DNA of 64,000 nucleotides from Rhizobium rhizogenes (GCF_002005205.3 NZ_CP019702.2:1492001-1556000); one strand, 5' to 3'. Shown: positions 16,530-25,606, counted from the stretch's first letter. The notes: generated from the sequence alone by a model not told the origin. Numbers and translations: made by a program.

Positions 16530-17291
16530 ATGCACTTGAACCTTTTCAACTCTCCTCTGGAACTGGGCGTCACCGTGCTTGCCGTCGTGCTGGTCGGGCT
16601 TTCCAAGGGCGGGCTCGGCGGCATGAGCCTGCTTGGCGTGCCGCTGATGGCGCTGGTGATGTCACCGGTCACGGCAGCCGCCATCCTGCTGCCCATTCTG
16701 GTAGTCATGGACATGGTCGGCGTGGCCGCTTGGCGCAAATGGGTCGACTGGCGGATCATGCGCCAGCTTCTGCCGGCAGCCGTTCTCGGCATCGGGCTTG
16801 GATGGATGACCGCCGAGATCACCTCGGATGCCGTGGTGCGTCTGATCGTCGGCCTTGTCTCGGCCGTGTTCGTGCTGCGCGTCGTGCTTTCAAGGGGCGT
16901 CCTGGTGACGGTTGCGAAGGAGCGGTCGATGGCGGGACGCTTCTGGAGCCTGCTTGCGGGTTACACCAGTTTCGTCGCCCATGCCGGCGCGCCGCCGCTG
17001 CAGGTCTACCTGCTGCCGCTTCGCATGGATCCGAAGGTTTTCACCGGCACCAATGTGATGTTCTTTGCCATCACCAATGTGCTGAAACTCGTGCCCTATG
17101 CGGCTCTCGGCGGTTTCGGCGCGCAGAATCTCGGCCGCGCCGCCCTGATGGTGCCGTTGGCTATCGTCTCCACATGGCTTGGCGCCTGGACGGTGCGCCA
17201 CATGCGCGCCTCGATCTTTTATCCGCTGACCTATGTGTCCGTGGCGCTGGTGGCGGTGAAGCTGATCTGGGACGGCGTGACAGGGCTTTGA
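16530..17291 (+). CDS. TauE/SafE (DUF81) family membrane permease
   Basis: A 253-residue membrane protein with about eight hydrophobic segments in two repeats, each opening with a Gly-rich turn (LSKGGLGGMSLLGVPLMAL in the first; HAGAPPLQVYLLP in the second). TauE/SafE proteins move small anions such as sulfite, sulfoacetate or organic acids. It lies 51 bases after the importer permease, on the same strand, and is convergent with rpiR only 10 bases away. A role in exporting an acidic by-product of cyclitol catabolism is possible but purely inferred. Confidence 0.8.
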   Translation: MHLNLFNSPLELGVTVLAVVLVGLSKGGLGGMSLLGVPLMALVMSPVTAAAILLPILVVMDMVGVAAWRKWVDWRIMRQLLPAAVLGIGLGWMTAEITSDAVVRLIVGLVSAVFVLRVVLSRGVLVTVAKERSMAGRFWSLLAGYTSFVAHAGAPPLQVYLLPLRMDPKVFTGTNVMFFAITNVLKLVPYAALGGFGAQNLGRAALMVPLAIVSTWLGAWTVRHMRASIFYPLTYVSVALVAVKLIWDGVTGL

Positions 17292-17301
17292 GTGTGGGTG
17301 C

Positions 17302-18186
17302 CTAGAGACCGGTCACCGTTGGAATGCGCGGCGCGGTCTCGTTCTTCTGAACACGGGCGGCAACGGCGACAGCCAGAGCCTGCGCAAGACACATCGGCGC
17401 TGCCAGAGACCGGGAAAAGCTGTAATCATGCTCGGGGACCGAGAACAGGACCTTTGCCGATTTTGCCAGAGGCGACAGGGTACTGTCGGAAATCGCTACG
17501 GTCGGCACACCGATCCTTTCCGCCTCCTCGACGATATTCACCACTTCCGTCGCGTAAAATCGGAAGGACACAGCGATCAGCACGTCACCGGCCTTCATCG
17601 TCCGCGCCATATGGGTGGCGAGGCCGCCGCCCGGATCGAGAAGGATACATTGCTTGCCGAGCATGGTGAGGATGTAACGCAGCAGTTCCGCCACCGGTGC
17701 GGAGCGCAGCTGGCCGACGAGATAGACTGTACCGGCGGCCTCGATCAGATCGGCGGCGGTGCCGAGCTGCTCGGCGCTGATGCGTTCGAGCAGGTCCTGT
17801 AGCGAGGCGATATCCCTGACGACCAGATCGTGAAGGAAACCGTATTCCGAACGGTCCTCGCGGCTCTGCAATTCATCGTCGAGCGCGCGCACGCGTGCCT
17901 CGAAACCCGGAGCCGCCGTCGCCAGCCGTTTCTGGAACAGCGCCTGCAGCTCCTTGAAACCCTTGTAGCCCAGCGACTGCGCGAACCGCACAAAACTGGA
18001 GGCGTGGATGTTGTGCCGTTCGGCAATGGTATTGACCGAATGCACGGCGACTTCATTGGGGTTCTGCGTCAGATAGACGGAAATCCGCTGATAGGTCTTG
18101 CTCATCTGATCATGACGATCATGGATGAGGCGGATCAGTTCTTCGTAATCTTTAGGAGGGTCGACGGGCTGCGGTTGTTGCTTCAT
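17302..18186 (-). CDS. RpiR-family transcriptional regulator (IolR-like)
   Basis: A 294-residue regulator. The N-terminal RpiR helix-turn-helix (about residues 10-85; NTIAERHNIHASSFVRFAQSLGY) is followed by a SIS sugar-phosphate isomerase-like effector domain (about 115-260; VYLVGQLRSAPVA, then DVLIAVSFRFY). In rhizobia the inositol repressor IolR is of this family and responds to an inositol breakdown intermediate. I chose ATG 18186 because a TTG at 18201 would overlap the dyad at 18198-18211. That dyad 12 bases upstream suggests autoregulation. The location between importer and catabolic operons supports control of both. Confidence 0.88.
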   Translation of the reverse strand: MKQQPQPVDPPKDYEELIRLIHDRHDQMSKTYQRISVYLTQNPNEVAVHSVNTIAERHNIHASSFVRFAQSLGYKGFKELQALFQKRLATAAPGFEARVRALDDELQSREDRSEYGFLHDLVVRDIASLQDLLERISAEQLGTAADLIEAAGTVYLVGQLRSAPVAELLRYILTMLGKQCILLDPGGGLATHMARTMKAGDVLIAVSFRFYATEVVNIVEEAERIGVPTVAISDSTLSPLAKSAKVLFSVPEHDYSFSRSLAAPMCLAQALAVAVAARVQKNETAPRIPTVTGL

Positions 18187-18197
18187 GACATGATCTT

Positions 18198-18211
18198 GCA
18201 ATATTTATTGC
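18198..18211. promoter_or_regulatory. Putative RpiR (IolR-like) operator 2, autoregulatory
   Basis: GCAATATTTATTGC is a perfect 5-bp-arm dyad (GCAAT/ATTGC, 4-base spacer), directly upstream of the rpiR start codon. It shares arms with the sites at 12607 and 23655. Being so close to the start codon, it would block transcription start or the leader. Confidence 0.6.
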
Positions 18212-18261
18212 GGTTTTCCAAGAGGCATGAAGGTCCGCAGCCCGCCGCTTAATCCGGGATT

Positions 18262-19386
18262 TCAGGCAGCGACATCCATCCATTGCCGTGTGGATGACGA
18301 GCGCTGGATCGTCTCGACCAGGCGCTGGATGCGCAGGCCGGCGGCGAAGCCGAAAGGCTCTGGTGCCTGTCCCGCGATCGCCCGGAGATAACCTTCGATT
18401 TCGATGGCTTTCAGGTCGTTGAAGCCGAGCTGGTGGCCGGGCGCGACGCAGAAGCGGCCATAGGGTGCGTGGTCAGGAGAGGCTTCTATTTTGCGGAAGC
18501 CACGGCGGCCGGCCGGATCAGCGGCGGAATAGAAATGTAGCTCGTTGAACCGCTCCTGTGTGAAATAAAGCGCACCCTTGTCGCCGTAGATCTCGAAATC
18601 ATGCTGCATCTTGCGGCCGGTGGCGATCCAGTTGCCTTCGACCGAACCCTGCGCACCATTGGCGAAACGCAGGAAGGCGCGCCCCACATCGTCCACTTCC
18701 ACCTTGCGTGTGCCGCCCTTGCCATCCGGCCGCTCGGCAATCAGCGTCACGCAATCCCCCATCACTTCGATTATCGGACCAAGCAAGAATTCGGCGGTGG
18801 CAAGTGCGTGCGAGCCGATATCGGCAAGTGCACCGCCACCGGCCGGATCGTGGCGGAAGGTGAAGGTGCCGGAGGCGTCGGCCATATAATCTTCGGCATG
18901 CAGACCGCGATAACCTCGTATCTTGCCGAGTTCGCCTGATGCCACCATTTCCCGCGCCAGCCGCAGCATGGGATTGCAGAGATAGTTAAAGCCCACCTGC
19001 GTTTTGACGCCACGCGCCGCCGCGGCAGCGGCCATCTCGCCGGCATCCGCAGCAAGCGGCGCCAGCGGCTTTTCGCAATAGACATGTTTGCCGGCGGAAA
19101 TGGCTGCAAGCGCCATTTCCTTATGCAGGGCGTTCGGTGCGGTGATGTCGACGAGGTCGATATCCGGATCGGCGATGATGCTGCGCCAGTCCGCCGTGGA
19201 ATGGGCAAAGCCGAAATCCGCAGCTGCCCGTGCAGCCGCATCTTCGGTGATGTCGGCAACGGTGTGCAGTTCGATCCGGTAGGGGAGGTCGAAGACCTTC
19301 TGGGCAGAGGCGAAACCGAAGACATGGGCTTTGCCCATGAAGCCGGTGCCGATGAGGCCGATGCGTAGAACGGGTTTTTCAGACAT
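18262..19386 (-). CDS. Gfo/Idh/MocA family NAD(P)-dependent oxidoreductase
   Basis: A 374-residue cytosolic dehydrogenase. The N-terminal Rossmann domain has GLIGTGFMGKAH, and the family Lys-Pro signature is CEKPLAP. A C-terminal alpha/beta domain follows with GFNYLCNPMLRLA and GGGALADIGSHAL, where the last His is part of the usual active-site set. Members oxidise or reduce cyclitols, inosose or sugar derivatives. ATG 19386 overlaps the preceding hydroxyacid dehydrogenase by 8 bp, placing it at the 3' end of the leftward operon begun by iolG. It may act on a second inositol isomer or a methylated or keto derivative; substrate cannot be deduced. Confidence 0.85.
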   Translation of the reverse strand: MSEKPVLRIGLIGTGFMGKAHVFGFASAQKVFDLPYRIELHTVADITEDAAARAAADFGFAHSTADWRSIIADPDIDLVDITAPNALHKEMALAAISAGKHVYCEKPLAPLAADAGEMAAAAAARGVKTQVGFNYLCNPMLRLAREMVASGELGKIRGYRGLHAEDYMADASGTFTFRHDPAGGGALADIGSHALATAEFLLGPIIEVMGDCVTLIAERPDGKGGTRKVEVDDVGRAFLRFANGAQGSVEGNWIATGRKMQHDFEIYGDKGALYFTQERFNELHFYSAADPAGRRGFRKIEASPDHAPYGRFCVAPGHQLGFNDLKAIEIEGYLRAIAGQAPEPFGFAAGLRIQRLVETIQRSSSTRQWMDVAA

Positions 19387-20347
19387 GGGCAAATTCCGGA
19401 TTGACGATGAGGCCGGGATCGATCGTCCCTTTCAGGTAGTTGACGGCGTTCTGGATGGACGCGATGGCCATCCTCTCCCCGCATTCCGTCGTAAGCCCGG
19501 CAATATGCGGCGACAGGATGGTGTTGAACTGCGATAGCAGCGGGGAGGAGCTTTCCGGCGGCTCGTCGTCGAAGACATCAAGCCCGGCCGCACCGACATG
19601 ACCCGAGGCAAGCGCTTCGCTGAGCGCCTTTTCACAAACGACACCGCCACGGGCCGTGTTTGACAGGACGACGCCGGGTTTCATCAGCGCGATTTCGGCG
19701 GCCCCGATTGCCGGGCTTGCTCCCTTGGGAATATGCACGGAAATATAGTCGGCCCAGGGCAGGCCCTCTTCCAGCGATACGGGTCTTGTCGGCCCTTCGG
19801 GCCATCCCGATTGCAGCAGGTAGGGGTCGTAGGCGCGGATATGCATGCCGAAACCCGAAGCCATTCTGGCGAGATGCCGCCCGATCCGGCCATAACCGAG
19901 GATGAGCAGGTTCTTGCCGGATATTTCCTGCTGCTCCAGCCTGTTGCGCCAACTCCACTGTCCGGTCTCCCGGACAGCGCGGTCGGCGAGTATGGCCCGC
20001 TTTGCCGCCGCCAGCAGCAGCATCATCGCATGTTCGGCGACGGAGACGGAATTGACGTCGCCGACGATGGTGAGCGCGATGTTGCGGCGGTTGAGTTCGG
20101 CAAGATCGACGCTATCGTAACCCACCCCATGGCGGGACACCACTTTCAGCCGTCCGGCCCTGGCAATGGTGGCTGCCGAAAGCGGCTGTGTGCGAATGAT
20201 GATGGCATCCGCTTCTTCGATGAAAGGCGCGTAGGAGGCTTCGGAAACGTCTTCGATATAGCGGACGGAGAAGCCGAGGGCCGGCAGGTCGCGCAGCATC
20301 GCCTCGCCGGAAGGATGAAGTTTTCCGGCCACGAGAAGGTTCGGCAT
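19379..20347 (-). CDS. D-2-hydroxyacid dehydrogenase family protein
   Basis: A 322-residue NAD-dependent dehydrogenase of the phosphoglycerate/hydroxyacid family. It shows the nucleotide-binding motif LGYGRIGRHLA, the Arg-bearing NTARGGVV segment, the Asp-Glu region DVFDDEPPE, and the catalytic His in LSPHIAGLT. It has no ACT regulatory domain, so it is not canonical SerA. The start codon follows the aldolase stop directly (TGAATG), implying strict coupling. In this operon it probably interconverts a 2-keto and 2-hydroxy acid made by the neighbouring aldolase; tartronate semialdehyde or a pyruvate-derived acid are candidates by inference only. Confidence 0.85.
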   Translation of the reverse strand: MPNLLVAGKLHPSGEAMLRDLPALGFSVRYIEDVSEASYAPFIEEADAIIIRTQPLSAATIARAGRLKVVSRHGVGYDSVDLAELNRRNIALTIVGDVNSVSVAEHAMMLLLAAAKRAILADRAVRETGQWSWRNRLEQQEISGKNLLILGYGRIGRHLARMASGFGMHIRAYDPYLLQSGWPEGPTRPVSLEEGLPWADYISVHIPKGASPAIGAAEIALMKPGVVLSNTARGGVVCEKALSEALASGHVGAAGLDVFDDEPPESSSPLLSQFNTILSPHIAGLTTECGERMAIASIQNAVNYLKGTIDPGLIVNPEFAHV

Positions 20348-21160
20348 TCAATACCCCCCTTTGCCATCGGTTTTTTTGGCGGTCTTTTCCACCAGCCTGC
20401 GCCAGGTCGCGGTCGATTCCGTCGCTGCAGCGGCCAGCAGGCGGGAATCGCCTGATACGGTGGTCATGTCGAAACCCCATTCCACCGCGCGTGCCGCGTA
20501 ATCCGCTGTGCCGCAATGGAGGGCCGCCTTGATGCCGTTGCGGTGGCAGGCATCGAGGATGTGCTTGATGGCGTCAATGACTTCGGGCTCCTCGCGGTCA
20601 AAGGCAGGTGTCAGTTGCCCTTTCGAAAGCGAGAAACTGAGATCGGCGGGACCGACATAAATCCCGTCGAGGCCGGGGGTGGAAGCGATCTCCTCGAGAT
20701 TGTCCATCGCCTCTGCCGTTTCGATCATCGCAAAGGCGAGGATTTCGTCATTGGCTTCCGCGGCATAATTGCCGCCGGCGGCGTAAACGGCGCGGGTGGG
20801 GCCGAAGCTGCGTTCGCCAAGTGGCGGATAACGCATGTAACGAACGAATTGCTCGGCCTGCGCCCGGTTGTTGATCATCGGGCAGATGATGCCATAGGCC
20901 CCGGCATCCAGAACCTTGGATATCCACGCCGGATCGAGCCAGGGCACCCGCGCCATCAGCACCTTGTCGGAAGCGCGCATTGCCTGGAACATGCCGAGCA
21001 CATCCTTGTAGTCGACCGCGCCGTGCTGGATGTCGATGGAGATGGCGTCATAATCCTGCGCTGCCATGATTTCGGCGCTGAACGGGCTGGCAATGGACAG
21101 CCAGCCATGCAGCACCGGACGTCCCTCGGCCCAGATTTCCTTCAATTTGTTTTTCCGCAT
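20348..21160 (-). CDS. HpcH/HpaI-type class II aldolase
   Basis: A 270-residue metal-dependent pyruvate aldolase of the HpcH/HpaI family (relatives: HpaI, GarL, RhmA). Landmarks are SIDIQHGAVD near the N-terminus, MARVPWLDPAWISKVLDAGAYG, IICPMIN, and the metal-binding FAMIETAEAMDN followed by GLDGIYVGPADLS. Such enzymes cleave 2-keto-3-deoxy acids to pyruvate plus an aldehyde. ATG 21160 has an AGGAGA site just upstream and removes a short non-conserved extension. The product aldehyde could be the substrate of the aldehyde dehydrogenase immediately upstream. Its place in an inositol locus is unusual and is discussed in the findings. Confidence 0.88.
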   Translation of the reverse strand: MRKNKLKEIWAEGRPVLHGWLSIASPFSAEIMAAQDYDAISIDIQHGAVDYKDVLGMFQAMRASDKVLMARVPWLDPAWISKVLDAGAYGIICPMINNRAQAEQFVRYMRYPPLGERSFGPTRAVYAAGGNYAAEANDEILAFAMIETAEAMDNLEEIASTPGLDGIYVGPADLSFSLSKGQLTPAFDREEPEVIDAIKHILDACHRNGIKAALHCGTADYAARAVEWGFDMTTVSGDSRLLAAAATESTATWRRLVEKTAKKTDGKGGY

Positions 21161-21187
21161 GATTTTCTCCTGCAAGAATATCCGTCT

Positions 21188-22618
21188 TCAAAAGACGATC
21201 TGGGCGAGTTTGGTTTCGAGATAATCGCTTATCCCCTCGATACCACCCTCACGCCCCATGCCGGAATGGTTGGTGCCGCCGAAAGGCGCTTCGGATGCGG
21301 CGAGCGCGAAGCTGTTGATGCCGACCATGCCGGATTTCAGTGCCGCTACCGTTCGCCGTGCCCTGTCCGGAGAACGGGTGAAGGCATAGGCGGAAAGGCC
21401 CATGTCGGAGGCGTTGGCCCGCTCCAGAACCTCGTCCTCGGTGCTGAAGCGGGTGATCGCGGCAATCGGACCGAAATTTTCTTCGGCAAAAACCTTCATC
21501 GTGTCCGTCACGTCGGTCAGTACGGTGGGCTCGAAAAAGAAACCGTGGTTCAGCTGCGATGGGCGTTTGCCGCCATGGGCGATTTTTGCACCGGCGCGCA
21601 CGGCGTCGGCGACCACCGCCTCGATGTCCTCAAGGCGACCGGCATTGATGAGCGGACCCATTCCTGTATCGGCATCAAGCCCGTCGCCAAGCTTGATCTT
21701 CGCCGCGCGGGCCACGAAACCATCGACAAAGGCGTCGTGCAGGCTCTCGTGGACGAAGATGCGATCCGGCGTGACGCAGACCTGGCCGCAATTGGCGAAT
21801 TTGGTGGGCACGGCAAGATCGAGCGCGTTGTCGAGATCCGCATCGTCATAAATGATGAGGGGCGCATTGCCGCCCAGTTCCATAGAGACCTTCTTCACGG
21901 TCTCAGCGGCGTCACGGATCATTTGCTGGCCGACGCGGGTGGAGCCGGTCAGCGACACCTTGCGCATGCGCTTGTCCGCCATGATCGGGCCATAGGTATC
22001 GGCGGTCGAACCGACAACCAGATTGACGGCGCCATCGGGAAAGCCGGCGGCCCTCAGGCAGTCGACCATGACCATGGCGACACCCGGCGTCTGGGATGAG
22101 GGGCGCAGCACGACGGGGCATCCGGCGGCGAGCGCCGGGGCGAGCTTGCGGGCCGGAAGGGCGGCCGGAAAATTCCAGGCGGTGAAAGCGCCGACGATGC
22201 CGACTGCTTCGCGGGTCACCTCAAATCGACCACCGGGCACCCGGCTGTCGACGATGCGGCCATAGATGCGGCGCGCTTCTTCGGCGAACCAGCGGAACTG
22301 GTCACAGGAAAGCGTCCATTCACGGCCCGCCTGGGCAATCGGTTTGCCGGTCTCCAGCGAGATCATCTTCGCGCCTTCATCGGCACGGCGCAACATTTCG
22401 TCGGCTGCCCGGTGCAGCGCCTCGGCACGTGCGAAGCCGCCCATGGCGCGCAGTTTCGGAAGGGCCGCAGCGGCCGCGTCGATCGCATCGCGGGTTTGAT
22501 CGGCGCTGGCAAGCATCACCTCGCCAAGCACAGCGCCGGTGACCGGAGAGACGACCTCTCCCGTTGCGGCACCGGCAAGCCAGCGGCCATTGATGAAAAG
22601 TCCAAAATTCGCGTACAT
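21188..22618 (-). CDS. NAD(P)-dependent aldehyde dehydrogenase (succinate-semialdehyde type)
   Basis: A 476-residue member of the ALDH superfamily. It has FTAWNFP (cofactor pocket), LTGSTRVGQQ, the general base in MELGGNAP and the nucleophilic Cys in NCGQVCVTPDR. The C-terminal tail GMGREGGIEGISDYLETK resembles succinate-semialdehyde dehydrogenases (GabD group). It is unlike methylmalonate-semialdehyde dehydrogenase IolA, which usually ends the myo-inositol pathway. The start lies 3 bases from the iolG stop, and 27 bases separate it from the aldolase gene. It probably oxidises the aldehyde released by the aldolase; the actual substrate is unknown. Confidence 0.88.
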   Translation of the reverse strand: MYANFGLFINGRWLAGAATGEVVSPVTGAVLGEVMLASADQTRDAIDAAAAALPKLRAMGGFARAEALHRAADEMLRRADEGAKMISLETGKPIAQAGREWTLSCDQFRWFAEEARRIYGRIVDSRVPGGRFEVTREAVGIVGAFTAWNFPAALPARKLAPALAAGCPVVLRPSSQTPGVAMVMVDCLRAAGFPDGAVNLVVGSTADTYGPIMADKRMRKVSLTGSTRVGQQMIRDAAETVKKVSMELGGNAPLIIYDDADLDNALDLAVPTKFANCGQVCVTPDRIFVHESLHDAFVDGFVARAAKIKLGDGLDADTGMGPLINAGRLEDIEAVVADAVRAGAKIAHGGKRPSQLNHGFFFEPTVLTDVTDTMKVFAEENFGPIAAITRFSTEDEVLERANASDMGLSAYAFTRSPDRARRTVAALKSGMVGINSFALAASEAPFGGTNHSGMGREGGIEGISDYLETKLAQIVF

Positions 22619-22621
22619 GGT

Positions 22622-23629
22622 TTACCCGATCTCGCTAGTGTTGACGGTGCGCCCCTCGGCGACAGAGCGGATCGCCGCTTCGGCGAGAAGCAATGCCAGC
22701 CGGCCGTCTTCGAAGCCGACCTCCGGTGCCTTGCCCTGTTCCACCGCATCGACGAAGGCGCTGATTTCCGCTGCGAAGGCATCGGCATAACGGTCGATGA
22801 AGAAGTTCATCAGCGGTGCTGCCCGGTCGGTGCCGGTTTCGGTGTGGAGGCGCAGGTGATTGAGCGTCCGGTTTTCGGAAATCGCCATGCCGGCACTTCC
22901 GAAGGCTTCCACCCGCTGATCGTAGCCATAAACCGCGCGCCGCGAATTGCTGATCGTGCATTGTTTGCCCGAAGCGGTTTTCAGCACCACGGTCACGGTG
23001 TCGTAGTCGTCGCATTTTTCCATCAGCGCCGGGTCGACCAGCCGCGAACCGGTGGCCGAGACTTGGCTGATCTCTTCACCCAGAATGAAGCGTGCCATGT
23101 CGAAATCATGGATCGTCATGTCGCGGAAAATGCCGCCCGACATTTCGATATAGACGGCGGGCGCCATACCGGGGTCGCGCGAGGTGATGACGACCTGATG
23201 CAGATCGCCTATCGTTCCGTTTTCGACGGCCTCACGCACGGCGCGGTGTCCGCTGTCAAAACGCCGGACGAAGCCGAGCATGATCGGCACGCCGCTGCCG
23301 GCAATTTTCGTTGCACAGGCGTTGACGCGGTCGAGGGAGAGATCGATGGGCTTTTCGCAAAGCACCGGTTTTCCGGCGGCAACCGCCTTTTCCAGCAGAC
23401 CCGCATGGGTGGGGGTTGAGGTGGCGATCAGCACGGCGTCGACCTCAGGCGAGGCAAAAACCGCCTCGGCCGACTCAAATCGTGTCACATCAAGCTTTTC
23501 GGCAATTTCTTTCGCCGAGGGCTCGTATACATCAAAGACACCAGCCAATGTCGCGCGTGGATGAGCGACGATGTTTTCCGCATGCATGCGGCCGATACGG
23601 CCCACGCCAAGCACTGCAATTCTCAGCAT
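22622..23629 (-). CDS. iolG: Inositol 2-dehydrogenase-like protein
   Basis: A 335-residue NAD-dependent dehydrogenase. IolG oxidises myo-inositol at C2 to 2-keto-myo-inositol (scyllo-inosose). The Rossmann motif is GVGRIGRMHAENI. Active-site signatures are CEKPIDLSLD, MLGFVRRFDSGH and GGIFRDMTIHDFDMARF, in which D..H.FD carries the conserved catalytic residues of inositol dehydrogenases. ATG 23629 is preceded by GGGAGGAAAA. It is the first gene of the leftward operon and diverges from iolD across about 100 bases that contain a dyad operator. Confidence 0.88.
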   Translation of the reverse strand: MLRIAVLGVGRIGRMHAENIVAHPRATLAGVFDVYEPSAKEIAEKLDVTRFESAEAVFASPEVDAVLIATSTPTHAGLLEKAVAAGKPVLCEKPIDLSLDRVNACATKIAGSGVPIMLGFVRRFDSGHRAVREAVENGTIGDLHQVVITSRDPGMAPAVYIEMSGGIFRDMTIHDFDMARFILGEEISQVSATGSRLVDPALMEKCDDYDTVTVVLKTASGKQCTISNSRRAVYGYDQRVEAFGSAGMAISENRTLNHLRLHTETGTDRAAPLMNFFIDRYADAFAAEISAFVDAVEQGKAPEVGFEDGRLALLLAEAAIRSVAEGRTVNTSEIG

Positions 23630-23654
23630 TGAAATTTTCCTCCCGAGGTATTTG

Positions 23655-23668
23655 GCAATAATCATTGC
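23655..23668. promoter_or_regulatory. Putative RpiR (IolR-like) operator 3, iolG-iolD divergent
   Basis: GCAATAATCATTGC is a perfect dyad with arms GCAAT/ATTGC, identical in arms to the copy before rpiR. It lies 26 bases from the iolG start and 65 from the iolD start in an AT-rich divergent promoter, so one site could repress both operons. Confidence 0.6.
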
Positions 23669-23733
23669 AAAGTACAGAATTTGTCAATATGTATTCCAAA
23701 ACATATCAGCAACCATCCGCAGGAGGAGGCGAG

Positions 23734-25605
23734 ATGACCGCGAAGACCTTACGCCTGACCATGGCCCAGGCGCTAGTACGTTACTTGTGCAACCAGTTTG
23801 CCGAGATCGACGGAGAGCGCGTTCCCCTGTTTGCGGGCGTGTTCGCCATTTTCGGGCACGGCAATGTCACATGCCTTTCCGAAGCGCTGGAGACGGTGCA
23901 GGACCAGTTGCCGACTTGGCGCGGGCAGAATGAACAATCCATGGCGCTTGCCGCAATCGGCTTTGCCAAGGCAAAGAGGCGCAGGCAGATCATGGTCGCT
24001 GCGACTTCGATCGGGCCGGGAGCGCTGAACATGGTGACCGCCGCCGGCGTCGCCATGGCCAACCGGCTGCCCGTTCTCCTCCTTGCGGGCGATACCTTCG
24101 CAAGCCGCCTGCCGGACCCGGTTCTGCAGCAGGTCGAGCATTTCGGCGATCCGACATTGACCGTCAATGACGCGTTTAAATCCGTGGTGCGTTACTGGGA
24201 CAGGATCGTGCTGCCGGAACAATTGCTGCAATCGCTGCCGCAGGCGGTCGCCACCATGCTCGATCCGGCCGATTGCGGCCCGGCTTTCATCGGTCTTGCG
24301 CAGGATACGCAGGAAATCGCTTTCGATTATCCGGCGGTCTTTTTTGAACCGAAGGTCTGGAAAATTCCTCGGCCGCGTCCTGACCGTGACGCCGTGGCGA
24401 CTGCCGCCCGGCTGCTGGCGCAGGCGAAACGTCCGCTCATCATTTCCGGCGGCGGCGTGCGTTATTCGCTGGCGGAAGAGCGCCTTGCCGATTTCGCTGC
24501 AAAGCGCGGCATTCCCGTTGTCGAAACCATCGCCGGCAAGGGCGCGCTCACCCATCACCATCCGGTCCATGCCGGGCCGATCGGCATCGTCGGATCAACC
24601 TCGGCGAATGCGCTGGCCAAGGATGCGGATGTCGTGCTGGCGATCGGTACCCGGCTTCAGGATTTCACCACGGGTTCCTGGACGGCTTTCTCCCGTGATG
24701 CGCAGTTCATTTCCGTCAACGCCGCCCGCTTCGATGCGGTGAAACACCGCGCGCTTTCCGTGGTCGGCGATGCGCTTGAGACGATCGACGAGCTGGACCA
24801 CGCGCTCGGCGCCTATAAGGCCGATGCCGCCCATATGCAGCGGGCCAAAACGCTGTTTGCCGAATGGGACAATCTGCTCGACGAACACCAGCGCATCACC
24901 AATGCGCCGGTTCCTTCCTATGCGCAGGTGGTTGGCGTGCTGAACCGGGTTGCGCGGCCCGAAGATACGCTGATTGCGGCGGCGGGTGGAACGCCGGGTG
25001 AAGTGACCAAGGGCTGGCGGGTCAAGAACCCGAATACGTTCGATTGCGAATTCGGATTTTCCTGCATGGGTTATGAAATCGCTGCCGGCTGGGGCTGCTC
25101 CATGGCGCAGGAAGGGCCGGGCGGTACCGGCGGCGTTCCAATCGTCATGCTGGGGGACGGCACCTACATGATGATGAACTCGGATATCTATTCAGCCGCG
25201 CTTACCGGGCACCGGATGATCGTGGTGGTCTGCGATAATGGCGGCTATGCCGTCATCAACCGTTTGCAGCAGGCCAAGGGCGTTCCCGGCTTCAACAATC
25301 TGCTGGCAGATTGCCGCGTCAGGGACAGGGAAAATCCGCTGCATGTCGATTTCGTCAAACATGCGGAAGCCATGGGCGCCCATGCACGCAGGGCCGAAAG
25401 CCTTGCCGATCTTGAAGACGCGATGATCTGGGCGCAGGGCAATGATGGCGTGACCGTCATCTCCATCGTTTCCGATGCCTGGAAATGGGTGCCGGGCGAT
25501 GCCGACTGGGATGTCGGTGTTCCCTCCGTCTCCAGTTTCGAGACCGTTCGCGCTGCCCGCGCCGCGCAGGAGAACATCCGCAAGGCGCAGCGAGTGGGGG
25601 TCTGA
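23734..25605 (+). CDS. iolD: 3D-(3,5/4)-trihydroxycyclohexane-1,2-dione hydrolase
   Basis: A 623-residue thiamine-diphosphate enzyme that opens the cyclohexane ring of the IolE product to give 5-deoxyglucuronate. The fold is the three-domain acetolactate-synthase type: pyrimidine-binding half (GVFAIFGHGNVTCL, WRGQNEQSMALAA), a central Rossmann-like domain (LIISGGGVRY), and a pyrophosphate-binding half with MLGDGTYMMM and the Asn-containing metal loop CDNGGYAVINR. The IolD-specific opening MTAKTLRLTMAQALVRYL distinguishes it from acetolactate synthases. ATG 23734 has AGGAGGAG just upstream. It heads the rightward operon; iolE follows after one base. Confidence 0.93.
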   Translation: MTAKTLRLTMAQALVRYLCNQFAEIDGERVPLFAGVFAIFGHGNVTCLSEALETVQDQLPTWRGQNEQSMALAAIGFAKAKRRRQIMVAATSIGPGALNMVTAAGVAMANRLPVLLLAGDTFASRLPDPVLQQVEHFGDPTLTVNDAFKSVVRYWDRIVLPEQLLQSLPQAVATMLDPADCGPAFIGLAQDTQEIAFDYPAVFFEPKVWKIPRPRPDRDAVATAARLLAQAKRPLIISGGGVRYSLAEERLADFAAKRGIPVVETIAGKGALTHHHPVHAGPIGIVGSTSANALAKDADVVLAIGTRLQDFTTGSWTAFSRDAQFISVNAARFDAVKHRALSVVGDALETIDELDHALGAYKADAAHMQRAKTLFAEWDNLLDEHQRITNAPVPSYAQVVGVLNRVARPEDTLIAAAGGTPGEVTKGWRVKNPNTFDCEFGFSCMGYEIAAGWGCSMAQEGPGGTGGVPIVMLGDGTYMMMNSDIYSAALTGHRMIVVVCDNGGYAVINRLQQAKGVPGFNNLLADCRVRDRENPLHVDFVKHAEAMGAHARRAESLADLEDAMIWAQGNDGVTVISIVSDAWKWVPGDADWDVGVPSVSSFETVRAARAAQENIRKAQRVGV

Positions 25606-25606
25606 G

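Noticed and set aside
20516..22099. Long plus-strand open frame opposite the aldolase and aldehyde dehydrogenase
   Set aside because: Shadow of two clear enzymes with intact catalytic motifs on the minus strand.
23734..25605. Acetolactate synthase or another ThDP enzyme in place of IolD
   Set aside because: The N-terminal MTAKTLRLTMAQALVRYL region and overall motif order fit IolD, and iolE and iolG are adjacent.
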